Shown: positions 48,514 through 63,838, counted from the first letter of the stretch. The stretch: DNA of 64,000 nucleotides from Pipra filicauda (GCF_003945595.2 NW_024104554.1:1426001-1490000); one strand, 5' to 3'. Numbers and translations are program-made. The notes: generated by a model not told the origin, from the letters alone.

Positions 48514-51500
48514 GCAGTGAAAGGCAAGTGAAAAGGGTCTTTAGAACCCATTTGATGGCTAATACAATTTCATTGAATTGCCCACAGCTAACTTTTGTAG
48601 TTTTTGTGGCATTTTGTTGTGACGTCCTTGAGATATAGTCGGTTGAAGCATAATTGATAACATAACCCTTCTCCCTCTTCCCTAATACTCCAGTTGCTAC
48701 AGGCTACCCTTTTGCAAATCATGTAGTACAGCAGCAGATCAAACATGATTATTGACAGGAGCAATGTTGGTAAGTCAAATGCATAGAATTTAAACATAGT
48801 AAGAATCTAAGAAGGGTGGCTATTTTGGGGGATTACAGTCACTACTAATAACCACCTAAAAGAGATATTTGACTTTATGTTTTGTGATGTGAAATAAGCA
48901 TAGAAACCTCTTATCAATGAGAGACAGTGGAAGGAAAGTTAATGGGGAAAATGATTCCCCATGTCTGTTGAAATGTTTCCTTGTCGCTTATTGTGGAGTA
49001 CCTGGGTTTCAAGAACAGAAGTACTAGCTGTCTCCTCTTCTGTATGGCATATTTATATTTCAAGAGAATCTTTGCTTCATCTGCTTTATCCAGTCAATTT
49101 ATTAATCCAAATTCATACTTGACATAAATCTAGAATTGAGTTTCACTAGATTTTACTTACCTCAAAAAATTCTCCTATCCTTTACTACACTGTGAATCAC
49201 TTTAATTATATTAGTAAAACTTAAATAGCCAATATTCAAACAAAATGAAAACACTAGGAAAATTAGGTGTTATTTAATGAAACACTTTAGTTAAACTGTT
49301 TGAATTTATTTTTCTAAATGGGTTTGTAACAAATCTACTGACCACTAGAAAGCCATATTTTTGTTCTGGTGATTTGCCCTTTGCTTTGCAGAGAGGTAAT
49401 GAAAGAGGCTCCACTTACATGCTGTCAGGTCTCTGAGGACAGTAATGGGCATGACTGTCCTTCTCCAGCCCCTTTGAGATCTCCCTCAACCCACACACAG
49501 CCCAGAACTCATTTCAGGCCTGCAAGGCTCAGATATAACCACACTTCACACTGGGTAGCCCAGACACAACTTCTCCCATCAGTGGAACTTCTCTTTCTCT
49601 CCCAAAGAAAATTCTGACTTGCAGAAAGCTGGGGGTGTACATCAGCATTTGTCTCCACATATATATCCTGTTTGCCTCAGAAGTGATTTCCAAATCCACA
49701 TCATGATTTCCTGTTTTGATCCTTTTCAAAAACTACTTTATGGCATTCAATAGGAAAATTAACTGTCTTTGCAGCACCATATTATGCAATTAGCAGTTCC
49801 CTACATACTGACAGCCATTTATAAAACCTTCTGTCTTTCAATCTGCAAAGAGAAAATGCTTTTGCAGAGAAATTCAGTGCATGTCAAATAGCTGGCTGAA
49901 ATAACAAGGGGAGAATAAAATGTACAGTATGCAAAACACAATCAACCATTTCTGTGAAATGCTGGATTTTAATTACTATTACTAATTATAATACTGCTAC
50001 ATTAACCTCACATCACAGATATACACTGGGCTAATGTGGATTAAGATAAAGTACTATGAGGAAAAGTCAGGAAAAATAAGATACCAGCTCACATTTGTAG
50101 AGAGGAATAGAGAACTTTTCCCTAAAGATCTGAGCCTCAGCTTCTGACATCCTCTTAAATGCCATGGCTTTATTTGAGTGACTAGTTCCATATACATACT
50201 GACATAGTAGTTCTTCAACATATGCAGCAGTCAGGTGAATAAATAACCATGTGATAAATAACCATTTACTTAATAGCAACATCTTTGAACTGCACTATGA
50301 AACATGGTTTATCATACCATCACACTATTCTCTCTTCTCTCCCCCAAATCAATAACTTAAAATTACTGATACATTTTATACATTAATTTTGTTTTGATAA
50401 GGGCCATTCTTTGCTAAATAGTAGTAATCTCTACTAAAACAAGAATATTGCTGCCATAGATAATCTCTTTAGAAAGAATAGAGATCACCGTCACACAGAA
50501 CAAAGTATTTCTTTCCCCTGATTTTTACAAATATTGCCTTTGTTGTGTTTTCTTATGTCCTGCAGCCTTTTTCTATTTGGAAATAAAATTTTTGGTTTTA
50601 GAAATTGTTTACATATTTAGAAATGTCGCTTTTTTGCTTGTATTCTCTCATCACTCTTTAATGTACACTCTGTGTTAGATTCATTCTAATAGGATTAATA
50701 TAAGTTTCTTCAATGAATTTTTCTTCAGGTACCTTAATTTCATTATAGAATAATATAGGTCTTTCTCTGCAGGATTTAGGGACCCTTTATGCTATAGAAG
50801 CTTCACTTGCAAGAAATCTGTCTAGAACAACTCCACAGTTCTACAATCTTGATTTCTCATCCTGTATACCTCATTACTACTATTTGCTCCCCACTAATAG
50901 ATGTGAGAGTGTCTCTCCTTGAAGAACAAAAATTGTAATGTGGATGGCTGTGTTGCAGCCTGCAACAAAGCAGAGGAATGAAGGAAGCCTAATGTGAGTT
51001 AAACAGAGATTACCTAAGAGTGATTTCAGAGGTTCAGTGTTTTACTTGAAAAAGATTCTGGATGTCACTGGTTGGCTGTACAATTTATTATAACTTTTCC
51101 TCCCAATAAAAGTACAGTTCCTTTTTTTTTTAAACTGTCATTTCAGCAAACATAGCCTGAGGTCAGGTTTTTTCTTCTCATACCATCTGTCAGACATACA
51201 ACACCACAATCTCTGCTTACTGAAATTTTTTAACAGTGCAGTACTATTTGATGATTTCTTATTTATGCTATTGGAATGTTACACTACATTTTGAGATCCT
51301 CTAGGCTAAATGGTGACCCCATGAGCATTTTTGCAGACTAGCTATTGATATCAGCCTCCAGTGAGACTTCTCTACTGTAATCAAGGCTACCCTTTGGACT
51401 GCAAAATTTCCACTGCTGGTGTTTATCTGTAACCAGGAAAAACCTTAAATTGTCTCTAGAATCATAAGGGCAATTTAGTTCTTGCAACTGACACTCAAAA

Positions 51501-52110
51501 GGGAAAGAAAGAAAAAGAAATAAAAAAAAAAGGAAAGGAAAAGGAAAACTGAGAAAATGTGATCATGAAAGACTGAAGTCACTGAGAAAGAACCCCAAGA
51601 TGTAGGTTTTATAGTCACATTAAAGACCAGAACACCGTCTTAAAGAAATAGTTAATAACCAAGCAGTCTTATAGGAACGAGGAAAAATATTTTCCTTTTT
51701 GCTCTTGATTTTCTGTGACTAGCCTAATATTTCTTTTCTACAGTTCTTTTGCTATTGTAAATTCTATTTCCTAATCAAACTGGGAAAATAAATCTGTAAG
51801 AAAGAAATAAAGAGAAATATTGAATCAAGAAGGTTCACACATAGCTTAGTTGATATTTAATTACTGATATTCTATATATATTATGGTGCTTTCAAAGAAG
51901 TAGCTTGTGATGCCCTTCATGGGCCAGTAGAGTTAGAAAAAATGCAATCTGTATCATTCTTGAAGATGGGGAGGAAGGAGTTTTGTGTCCTCCTCTCTCT
52001 GAGAGTGTTTGGATCTTCAGAGGGTTCCTGAGCTGTATTAGATGAAATTGTGTCTCTACAGTCCTTTAATCAAAACCAAGGCAAATTACTGTGACTTGAC
52101 CCTATCTCTT

Positions 52111-52126
52111 CCTTGATATATCAAGG
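52111..52126. repeat. Perfect 16-bp palindrome
   Basis: CCTTGATATATCAAGG equals its own complement. No known site is matched. Confidence 0.7.
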
Positions 52127-53985
52127 TAGCACAAGGATGCTTGAAACTGTGCTAACCAAGCAGCACTTGCATCTACTGAAATTGTCATGAGCAGCTGATA
52201 GTATCCATCAGCACTCAGATCACAGGGTTTATAATTGAGAAATATCTGTGTGTCCCCTCTGCTGATCTAATCAGGGGGCCTCAACAGGAACAGGGTTTTA
52301 GTTTGTAAATGTCTACTTGAAACTTCTAAAACAATAATGCAAAAAGTCAGGATTTCATTAAAAACAAACAAAAAAGAAAGCAGCAGGTGGAAAAAAGTGG
52401 TGAATCCTCTAAAGGTGGCTGTATACAGTATTCAGAAAATGCTGTGCCTGCTGTTATTATAATAGGATGACTTTTTCCACTGCAAAAACACAGCCATCAC
52501 AAGTATTAGTAAAGCACTAATGAATAGCCTCCTATTCAAATAGCAGCAAAGCAGGAATCTCGTGACTCCTTTGTCCCTTTCACTTCACTCAAGTGTGAAC
52601 TCTAAAACCTCATTGAAAACAGAACATTTTGATGAGAGGAATAGCAAGAATGTCCCATAGAATCATTCCTTCTACAAAACTTTTAATTTGCTGGCTTTTA
52701 ATATTGGAGGTGTTTTTACTATGCATATGCCTAACCTAACACATCTGAGCACAAGTTGCTATCTGTGCTATTATTGTGCCTAGGAGACATGTTTCAGGTA
52801 AAGGAAGGACTCACTAAATAGCCTAATATGCAACTGTGAAGATATATGCTCCTGACTGATCTTGTGTTGCCATTTCTGACTGATATTCTGGCTCTCTTCT
52901 GTCAGACTTTGCAAGTATGAACCCTCAATATCTGATATTATATATCTGCTCAAAAGTGGTAATCACTTGAAATGCTGCATTATTCAGACTCCTACTTTTG
53001 TTTTATTTCATAGGACAGAAAATTCTCTGTAGCCCAGACTTTAGAGATAGAGGTCATAGTCTACCTTCAGCTTATAGAAGTAGGGTAGCATACTTAGTTC
53101 ATGCAAAATCTTTTCAGCCAGAAATTTTTTTTGGATTTAGCTGTGTATAGAAAAAGATTTTCCCTAATACCTAGATATTGTGTAAAACAGACTACAGAGG
53201 AAGTCTTTCTCCCTTTTAAATTCTCATTGTTGGTTAAGAAGAGTCCATAGTAAAACATCTGTGTTACATGAGCTGACTGTAGGGTCTGAGATTTTCTTCA
53301 AAAATGCTTATTCTGTTAATGAGATAATTCTTAAACTGAAAAATTAACCACCAAAGTCTGCTTATGTAAGCATATCCTTCCACTTTACAAAGAAAATAAG
53401 AGTTGAGAAGGAAAAGAATATTTTCCAGGGCTAAGAAATGATTTAAGAACCTAAGATATGCTTGCACTGTAGTTAGGTAATTACATCAGGAAACCCACCA
53501 CTTGTAGCAGCCTGTTGTTCATCTGTCCAAAATGTTGGGCTGCTCCCAAAAGGAGTACAGCTGATCATGCATGAGCAGCCATGCCTATGCTTCAAACATA
53601 GAAATGTCATGTTAGCTATGGAAAGTTTCCAGAGCATGGTTTACTGATTGGTTTCCTGGATGTAAACTATTTATTCCTGCTAAAAAGTTTCAGACATAAA
53701 CTGAGTACAATAGTACATATACTGTTTGACCTGTTAGAATGGATTCAGAAAGGATCTGTACACTTAATCATCCAAATAGACATCTGGTTAAAATTTCAGA
53801 AGCATCAAACCAGATGAGATCACAGGTTTTCAGAAGTGTCAGTGAAAATTCTGAACCTTTTTGTTTATTCTTAAGCATTTCTATGTATATTCAGCCCAAA
53901 TCTTCATTATATGTTTTAGCACTAAACCCCTAATAATTTCAATGAGAATCAAGAACCTAACTACTTGTGAGACGACTAAATGTCT

Positions 53986-54007
53986 GATTTGCTTTTGAAA
54001 GCAAATC
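53986..54007. repeat. Perfect inverted repeat, 10-bp arms, 2-nt spacer
   Basis: GATTTGCTTT, TG, AAAGCAAATC. The arms are exact complements. Confidence 0.8.
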
Positions 54008-55090
54008 TTAAACTCTTGCAGCTTAATATAATACATATTATATATATTAGGAGGTACTGTCCTCATTGTTAGCCAAATAGGAAGGTATGCTATAACATGT
54101 ACATGAAGATTTGAAAATATTCTGAGGCTCAGTGAAAGACATTCAATTGTTAACAGCTCAATTACATCAATTTCTGCATTTTATTGGTGCTGTGTTCTTC
54201 TTCTCTCCATCAGATTTTTATCTCATTCACACACACAAAAAACCCAGTTTTGAGCTCTCACAACTGATATCAGAAGTCACTAGTCTAGTTTAGTGGTTTT
54301 TGATTTGCCTATAAATTAGGCTGTGAAACGGATTTTAAAATTTTTTACTAAAAACACTAAAGAATGTTTCTAGAAGGAGACACCTGTGCTAAGCTTCCTT
54401 CCATAAAGAAGTTTTATAAGTAGGTCATAAACCCCTGAAATTAAGTCAGAAATGCTGACAGACCCCAAACTTTTAGATGCTCTGTAAGCTCCAGTCTAAT
54501 CATGTTCTCCCAGCGGGGTAAAATCTTTTTCTTGAGACTAAATTGTACACTGTAAAATTGTTGTTCTGTCATGTAGACCTCTGAGTATACTGTAAAGAAA
54601 TGTACAACAAAAAAAGAAATGTGTTGTTACTATAGCAACTAAAAGTAAAAAATATATTTGAAAATGTCTTTTTCTTCTAAATTTATCCTATGAAACATTT
54701 AACAGTTTTGACAAATTTCACAATATAGCTTTCATTTATTAGCATGGGTCAGAACAACTCTGAAACTACACAGGAATTACTGGAGGTAAACAGGTATAAA
54801 CTAATGAGAAATCTGTCCCCGGTGGACCCTACATATACTAGGGCATGGGAAAAAACTACATAGAATTGCACATCTAAAATTTTTGTCTTAGAAGCCATAT
54901 GTATTTGTGTGTATATGTGAACAAATTATTTTATATAATCCTCTTCTAAGAAAAAATTAGTAGTTTGATGGGTTTTTTTAATTTTTCAAAATGATATAAT
55001 GATTGTTATGAACTTTATATTGAATGTTGTTTATGTTTAGCAGAAGGCTTTGATAGAAAACATTTCTGGTTTTTGCAAATTGTTTGTCTG

Positions 55091-55128
55091 TCAGGTAGGG
55101 AATTTCTCAGGTATGGAATTTCTCAGGG
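55091..55128. repeat. 16-bp tandem duplication
   Basis: TCAGGTAGGGAATTTC and TCAGGTATGGAATTTC follow each other with one difference, then a partial third unit TCAGGG. A local replication slippage event is the simplest origin. Confidence 0.85.
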
Positions 55129-55777
55129 ACTTTTAGGTGTTCTCGTTTCACAAGGAAAAATGATATAAAATAGATCACGGTTAAACATTATTTTTGTGCA
55201 TTGCATATGATGAACTATATATTATAAAATCAAGGTCTTTAAACTTCTGTTTCTCTTTGTTTTATGTAAAATAAAACTAGAATAGAGAATCCTGTTGTTG
55301 TGGTGAAGAGTAATTAGAAAGTAGCAAGAAAGAAACACAAAAGGTCACTGAGGCTGCCTTGCAGTAGAAGTGATAATTTGTCTCTGATACACTGCTTGCT
55401 TCTCCAGTACAGCTGAAATACCGTGGAAGTTCATTTTGTGCTACCCTGGAAAAGGGTACACTTGGAAAAAAAAAAAAAGACCACCAAAAACCTTCAAACC
55501 TAGAGTGGATTTTCTTGAAGGCATATTAACAAGTTGTAACTTGGAGTTTTTAATTGTGAAATCTCTGTTATGTTTAAGTCCTATGGATTTTCAAGCGTGT
55601 TTACTTGTGTTTCTGAATATTGTTCTGTTTTCCTTATCGTTTTCAGTTCACTGACCTTTACACCAGAGTATTTCACATTATAGTGAAAAGTATTATTCTT
55701 TTTGCCCATTTACTAGCCACATAGATTACATGTGTGGTTGATCCCCACCTCTTTGATAAGAAGATAATAAAATAATA

Positions 55778-55801
55778 AACCTCCATAATAAAATGGAGGT
55801 T
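55778..55801. repeat. Perfect inverted repeat, 9-bp arms, 6-nt loop
   Basis: AACCTCCAT, AATAAA, ATGGAGGTT. The loop itself is the AATAAA string; no transcript is known here, so a polyadenylation role is not claimed. Confidence 0.75.
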
Positions 55802-58800
55802 CCATTGTCTCAGCTTGTATTAACAATAGAAGGTGGACTAGCAGAGGCACCTTGTAGTGAAAGAGAATGCAATCAGTTTTGCAAAAATATAGTTAACAGC
55901 TTCAGATTACTTCAACCAAAGAATCAACTTAATACATTAAAATTCATCCCATATTTTCAATTCAAACAAGTGTCTGTTTTAAAAAATTTGCAGATATGTG
56001 GTAAACCAAACATATTCCTGTTGCTATTTAGTGTTTCGAAGTGAAAAGTAATAAAGAAAATCCTGATTATTGTCTGTGTGTTGCAATCCCTATAAAGCAC
56101 TTTGAGCAAATTTTCTGACAGAGAAAAAATGTTAAAATACAGAAACTATAAAAACATTAGGGAATACCTTATCATTAATAAATTAGTTATTTTTGCAAAT
56201 AACAATAAAAAACTTAAATAGTCATTTAAGATCAAAACAAGCCAAGGAAAGTAAGCCCATATAATATTAATTATACTTTATCTTCAGACTGTTTTAAAAG
56301 TTATATCACCTACACAGTATGTTATATACAAATAATTTTATTAATCAAATTAAATATTATGAATTTCTAAATATCATAAATAATAATATAACATAACAGT
56401 TTTATGTTAAAGACTAACAGAAGATTTCCTGGAAGTTGAGTGTAGCAAGCTTGCCATCTACTGATCAACACAAAAGATCTTTGCTTTTATGATATTTTTG
56501 TATAACATAATTTTTAGTTTAAAACTCTCTTTATATGATGAATCAATATTTGTGTATTTAAATCCATCTCTTTCTAGTACCCCTACAGGTCAATATAAAG
56601 CCTCAAAAGTACTGTGCTAGGAACTCAAAGATGAGTTCCTGAAGTACTTCTTATACCCACTGAGGAATTTTTCACTGAAAGACATAATTTTATTCAGTAT
56701 TTGGGGAACTCATTTGGCTTCATTAGAGCATCTGTGAATGAGAGAAGTTAAAACATTATTTTGTGAATAATATGACAAAGGTAAATAAATATTCTTACTT
56801 CTTTCGATTCTTTCCATTTCACAAAGAGAAATTGACTGGTCCCATGCCATCTGCCAGTTTTGCCCTCAGTCAAACCTTGTCAGTGTGCAGTGGGAAGTCG
56901 CAGAAAATCCATATGTCTGGTGTACCTGCATTGCCCTCGTGTTCCGCTCAGATGAGTTTAGATATGGAAGTTAAAATCCAGGCTTATGTCATGCGTACAA
57001 CAAAGAAAAGTCTTTACTCTTTTGTAAGCATTTGTCTTATGGGTTAGAGTCCTATATCATTGTCACTTACTATATTATCTTTCACTTTGCCACCATCAAA
57101 TTATTTCATTCAATATAGAATCATAACAATATGGATAATAAAGCATGAAAATGGATATTCTATGACTAAGAACTAAACAGTATTTTTTAAAAAAACTATA
57201 TATTTAAAATTATTTGAATTTTGTGGACCTATATTTAGCAAACAATATCTTTAGAATGACTGAGAACATAAAAGTTCTGAAATTTATAGACCAAAATGAG
57301 ATTGAGAGCAAAGAATATATTCTTTCCAAGAACACAAGAAAGTTCGTCTTCCAGCCATACCAATTTAGACTCAGTGGCAGGTTATTTTTCCACACAGCTA
57401 CCAAGTAGATCACATGGCTGGACCTTTTCTCTGTTTGATATCTGTCTTGCTTTCCTGTGGGAAAATGTTCTCCTGTAACTCCATTATTTAAAGTTTGATT
57501 CTAATTTCAATTGTACTGACATAAATCAGAAATGGTTTCACCTCCGTAAAGGGATTTAAAATTACCTCTGTTAATTCCAAATTGATTTAATGTGTTTTGA
57601 TGCAGAACCTCCTCTAAATAGGACTAGGAATTTTAGATTGCATAGGACTATAACCTAAAGGCAGAAAGTCCCAGAGCCAATATGATTTGTAGAGACTACA
57701 GTATTTCAAGAGATTTGTCTGGAGAAATCAATAAGCTTTGTGAAATAAATTTCCTACCTGGCATTCAAAATCTCTACCAGAATTACCGTACATGGCTTTG
57801 TTCATCTAGCAAGTTAAAAACCTGTCCTTGGGAAGGGATAGGAGGAAATCTGCAAGGTTGGGCATATTTTCCTTGTTGGTTTTTGGTTTTTAACTTTTTC
57901 TTTAGGGCTAGATTTCTGTATCTTTCAGAAGGTGGCCTGAAAGTACTCTGTGCTTCTGGGTCCAGATGGGTCAATCTCTATTCTGAGAAAGCTCCAAGTC
58001 TGTTGGGGAAAATGAGTCAGCCATCCTGCATATAAGCAGGAATACATTGCAGCATGAAAGTACCCCAGGTCACTTTGCACTTCATCTCTTCACAAATGCC
58101 CTGGCTCATCTGCCTCATCCACACTTCAGCAAATGCCAGAGAAGAGGCACACATAGCATAGCTCTTCAATCTCTGCATTGCTTTCCCCAGAATCCAACTG
58201 GCCTCACGGTGCTGCTGCCACCCTTGGTAATGCCTTGATCCTAGAAAGCTGCTCCGGAAGCATCCAGAAAGGATCCACAAGATGGTCAGTTCGCAAGTGA
58301 AGTTGACCACGTGTGATGGGACAACAGCAGCATTATGTACACTATCAGCTATTCCACACCTTGGGGAATTTTTGAAGAAATTGTTTAGTTCACCACAAAA
58401 GACATCTTGGAATGAATTAAAGTATATTAAGTATGAATATTTGGAGTTGATGACCTCTATGTAAAATGAGAATAGACTAGTAGACAGTCCTTTAAAAAAA
58501 TCTAGGATCATATCTACTTTTCTGTGCCACCAGATTCAAAAGAAAATTCATAAAGGAACATAGACTTGTTGTTTTCTTCTCTGCTTCTAAGCAAACCAAA
58601 AGGAGGGATTTACACATTAGATATCTAAACTGTATGGCATGATCAGAAAATATTGTACAATCAAAATAATAAACCTGCACATATTGGGAGAAACATAAAT
58701 AAGCACAGTTTTCTACATACTTTAAAATGTAGAAGGGTGGGGTTCTTTCAGTGTCAAAGTTAATTTTAAATAAACAGGATTTGATATTCAAACGTACTTA

Positions 58801-61172
58801 AGCACAGGTAGCAGAATCAGAGAAAGTGAGAAAATATTACAGATATATTTGATCTTTGAAAAGAAGCTGATTAAAAAGGGTCAACTTCATTTTTGTAAGA
58901 AAATATTAAAGTTTTAAAACAGGACAGCTAAGATAGAGAATAGCACAATGACAATTAAGTAGTAGATTCTAGTTATTTCTGCAAAGTTTAAATAGAAGAT
59001 TAGGCAAATATGGGATTTTGCACTTTAGCAAAATTGCTCTAAAGTAAACTTTTATATTGATTAGCATTATGATTCCAAATATGACATTTCAGTAATACTT
59101 ATGAGAGCATATTTAATTACAGTACTTGCGTAGGTTCTTTAAGCTCTACTTATGCTAAAACACTACATACAGATCTGAAAAATCGAATCTAAGCAAACTA
59201 CTGCTTTTTCTTCAAGTTCAAGTCCAACTTCAAACATGAAAAAACCAGAAATATCTTAATTAGTCTTTTGTCTCAAATGAATTTGATGAAGCATCTCCCT
59301 AATGTTACAAACTTAGCCAAGATCGAATGACTTGGAATTTGAGGGAGAAGCAGGCTCAGGCAGCAACAATTCATTTTGCTGGACTATGTTGTGTTCTTCC
59401 ACTGCAAATCTCAAATTCATTAAACTGTGTCTCCAAGTAGACTCATCCTATTTGATTATAACCCTTTTTTCTCCCCTATAAATTTGCTTCCTAAACTTTC
59501 ACAACTGATATATTAAGAATAATTGTAGCTCAACTGGAGTGATTAGATTGAAAAAGTCAATATTACTGTTTTAAACATGATTTTTTAGGCAATTAGCATT
59601 CTGCATGGTTTTATTTTTCCATGTATAATTTCAAAGACTCAAGCAGCTGGTAGTATTATTCTTGTGACATACTTCTTTCCTGCTGTTCAGTGAGAAGGAT
59701 GAATATGTGACTCTCTCCTTGCCTGTACAGTCTTATTCCCTGTGCCAAGACTAGAAATTTTCATCAGAACTACTCTGCTCTTTCAAACATAACATGTATT
59801 CACTTATTCAATATAGTAGACTAAATCCAGCACTATGTTTTCCTGACTTTACCTGCCTGTAATTCATACAGGAATTACACTGAGGGAAGACACAGAATAA
59901 ACAAGCAGTAACTCAAAATCATTTTATTTTTAAAAAGAATAGCAGTAAGCAACTATTTCATGAATCACTGCAAGAGGTAGTTAAAATTGATGGATCTTAT
60001 GAAAAACATAAATTTTTAGGACTGGCTTAAGACCAATCGCTAAATAAAACAGGGGTGAGTGACAGATGTTAACCCATTCCCAAGGTGTTCTGCTGCTTAT
60101 ATTGGTACAGCAATTGAAAATAACTCACACCATTTCTAGAGCATGAAGTGTAGACCATGAGTTTTTTACAGCTCCTGTAAGTTATATCTGCTACTTCTAA
60201 TCTAAAATATATACAATATTAGTTTTCCCTTTCTCTTTGTTTTTTACCAAAGTTTTCTATCATAAAAGTACTTATACATGAATTACTGAATTATTTACAG
60301 CTTCAGGTCCCTTAAATAAACCAGTTAATTAATGAATCCATTATGACACGCAATTTACTACCATATATTTAAATAAAAGAAGACTAAAAAATGTTTGCTA
60401 AACATTAGATATTCAATAAATGTGATGCCAAATGCTGACCAAAGATGGACCTGCATTGTTTAATTTTAAGTAATTGTAGATTTTTTGTTTTTAAAAATCC
60501 TTGGGAAACTCAGCACAAAATTTTGCCTTTCTGCAAAATTGGAACTGAATGGAGTTTCTTTAAATTATTAACAGCTCTAAAATGTTGATATCTACCATAC
60601 AAAAGAAAAATGCTAAGGTAAATACTATGTGTCCAATTCTGGTGCTTTTCTGTCAAATCAGAAGTGTATTATTTTAATTATAAAAACCGGGTATGATATG
60701 TCTTCAGAACTACATTTTCTTTTATCTAAGGTTGTAATATAATATTGAAGCACAGCAATTCCTGACTTATGATGTCTGCATAAACCATTGGGATTAGAAA
60801 TTGATTGGTTCTTCAGTCTTTAACTGAGGCCAGTGCAATCAGGTTGTGCCCCTTCACACATCGCTTAGGAGTGTACTTGATGTCCTGTTGCTTAACTGTG
60901 AGGAGCACCATGAAAAAACAAATTATAAGAGCAATTTCTCACCAAGGACTGATATGTTTTTGTCCTTAGTATGAAGTTGTAATGTACCAATAGCCAGGTT
61001 TTCTTCATTATCCAACCACATTCTCAGTCTGTATGTTATGCAATTTGTTTAATATTTACAAAAAAAGGCTTTTAATGCCTTTTGGATGTGAAATAACTGT
61101 TTCACAATGCTAACTGAAGCTGAGAAGCTTTCTGATTAACATTGGGTACCTGTGCTGTTTATCTTAGATATG

Positions 61173-61209
61173 TCTTCATCTATATGTTCTTCATCTTCAT
61201 CTATATGTT
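61173..61209. repeat. 21-bp tandem duplication, 1.8 copies
   Basis: TCTTCATCTATATGTTCTTCA is followed by TCTTCATCTATATGTT without a mismatch. The lack of divergence points to a recent event. Confidence 0.9.
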
Positions 61210-63838
61210 TTGTGCCCATGCAAATTTGTATGCTGGTTTTGGTGTAAAAACCACTGGGTGAATACTCACCTGGAGAATGAATGTCCCTGGGGAGTCATTT
61301 TAATTTTTCCTCATGAACAGAAGTAGAGAGTAAACAGGGTGAATGACAGAGGGTAGTTGTATTCCAAAGCACTGAAGTTTGTTGAGCCTTAATTTACAGT
61401 GGTTAGGGAGAGACCAGAGGATCAGCATCACAGGAAATAATTTATACTGCAAATGAGTTCAACAATTAATTTCTGAAGGCATTAAATATTATCTTTTTTC
61501 CATATTCTACAATTCTGTTGTAGAAGACTATTTGTCCTGCAGCTGAGCACCTGTTTCAAAGTATATGGTTCAAACAATATGTGTGTTCTTCAGCGATGAA
61601 TAGAGAAATGAAAGGTTAAGACTTCATAGATTAGAATTTTGCCCTTGTCCCCTTATGGTTTGGAAAAATTTCCAGTTCCTCCCTCCCCATGAGAATAATC
61701 TCTGCTGCTTTTGTTCTCATACTCTTGTGAGTGATCCAAGCTTCCCTTTCACAGAAAATCTTCTCTACCTAGTTCTGTGTGTGTATGCACATACGTGTGC
61801 TTAGAAGAATATTTGCCTGCATCATTTATCAAGCCCAGATTTTAGGGTTGGATAAATCCCTTGGCAGCATCAGGTTAAGTTCCTGGTAGGTAAAGACAAG
61901 ATTAAATTGCAGATATTTGGTATTTTCTTCTTTCCTACAGCTTATTTTTCAGCCTCTGCCTGAAATAGTTCTTTCAGTTTCTCTTCAAATCTCCCCAAAA
62001 ACATTTCAGTTATATAACCATTATGCATAAATCCAAGTGTGACCAAGATGACTTGCAGTCATCTCAATTCTGATCCAGTTTTTCAGTGCAATCTTCTTGT
62101 CTCAGCAATTATTTCTAGTTAGATGTGATGCAGTTGTAGCATCTCATGGAAGAAGACCAACTAGAGAGAAATACTTATCCAGTCAGTGGACAAAAAAGGG
62201 GGACCGAAGTTCAGCTTTACTGAGATACTTCCTGGCTTCTTGTATTAACTTTGGCACCATGTTTATTAAGCTAAAATAATTCAACTTGATAAGGCAGGCA
62301 ATTTATGGGGACAAGTTTGGGGGTTTTAGTGCTGTTTTTTATACCAGTTCCAATTTTTTTTGAAAACCTAAAAGAGAATAAAAATTGATAAATATAGATA
62401 TGGTCAATTGCTATGGGCTCACAGAAAAATCTGAGTGGAAGTAATACTAAGTAATATAACAAACAGATTAATTAAATTCTAAATATAATTTAAATCCTTA
62501 AAACAAACATGACACATCAGAGAAGAAACACACTGAGGAATGTAACCAGTAATAATTATCTTCATTATACAGCAAAGAATGTAAATTTAATCTCAAATAT
62601 TTTACTAAAATTAAATATAATTTTATTTGTTCTCTGTTTTATGCCATCCTTCCCCAACTGGATATTCTAAGATATACATAGAGACTGACTGTGGTCATAT
62701 AAATACAGTGAGGTTAGTAAGAGTGGTGAGCATGCTAATATGTTTACACCAGAAGGTAGCATTGCCAACATTAATGAGAGTGCAAACCTAACTTCTTCCA
62801 TATTAACAAAGAAAGCGTAAAACTGATTGACATAGATAGTGCTTGTAAATGTAATTTTCAAAAGAGAAACATTTCATTGAATGTTACCCTTTAGAGGGCT
62901 TGTTAAAAGATTAGTGGTGAGAAATACTAGTATAAGAGTTCAATTTCTCAGCCTTGGAAGACCAACATCCTGCTACCCAGACACAAGAGCACTCAGTTCT
63001 TAGCAATAAGGTACATCAGAGTATTACACAGAAACACCTGAGTAAAAGTAGAATGAAACTGGTTTGGAAAAAATTGTTTTTTATTACTTCACGTGCACAT
63101 ATTTTTCGAATTCTACAGAGATTCAAATGTAAGAGAAAAGATACAGGATATGTCATTAAGGATTTGTTTTGGTGCCCCTCTGTGCACTCCACCCCCTGCC
63201 CTGGTGAATTTTTCCAATAAAATAGATTGTTCATTATTACACAGGAACATATTTTTTATTTTGTTTCCTCTTTCTTTCTTTCCTCCAGGCTAGAATATTC
63301 TTGTATTCATATATACAGATTCAGTAAAAATAATAGAAACTATTCTCCTCACAAAATATATTACAGTCTTATCATTCAGAATCACAAGTGCATCAAAATT
63401 TCTTCAGCCTGTTTAGAGGGTGCATTTCCTTTCCTAGACAAATGCTGTATGCACTTAAAAATCTGCTGTCAAGTAACCTCGGTTATAAGCAATTAGTTTG
63501 TGCTAAAATTACATTTCACTGTAATTTAAGTTTGGATACATTCCCTTTGGGCTGTCATTTAATTTGAATCTTATCCACAGTGTCTCCCAATATTTTTAAA
63601 GGCAGTTCCCATGATTCATGAAGTCTATCTGCATAGTTCCTGTCCTTTCATCAGAGATCTTATTGCCTCCTTCTCTATCAGCTGATAGCCAACAAGGCAG
63701 GCTCAACTTGCCTGTCTCTGTCTCAGGATATTCAAGTATTTACCCCATCTCTTCAAAGCTGTTGATCCAGGAACACTGCACAGACACCTGAATTAGTCAT
63801 GTAGGGAATTAACATGGACCTGGCTGAACTAGTTGTTG

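Larger units (their letters stand above)
48514..63838. other. AT-rich unique noncoding sequence
   Basis: About 15 kb without a recognised gene or transposon. The largest open frame is 58017-58511 on the minus strand (164 codons, no known motif), inside a somewhat GC-richer patch. Short hairpins and two small tandem duplications are listed separately. Confidence 0.45.

Noticed and set aside
48190..48551. Open frames rich in Phe, Trp and Gly, or in Lys
   Set aside because: They are translations of low-complexity T-rich and A/C-rich tracts.
55778..55801. Polyadenylation signal in a hairpin loop
   Set aside because: AATAAA is frequent by chance in AT-rich DNA and no transcript is supported here.
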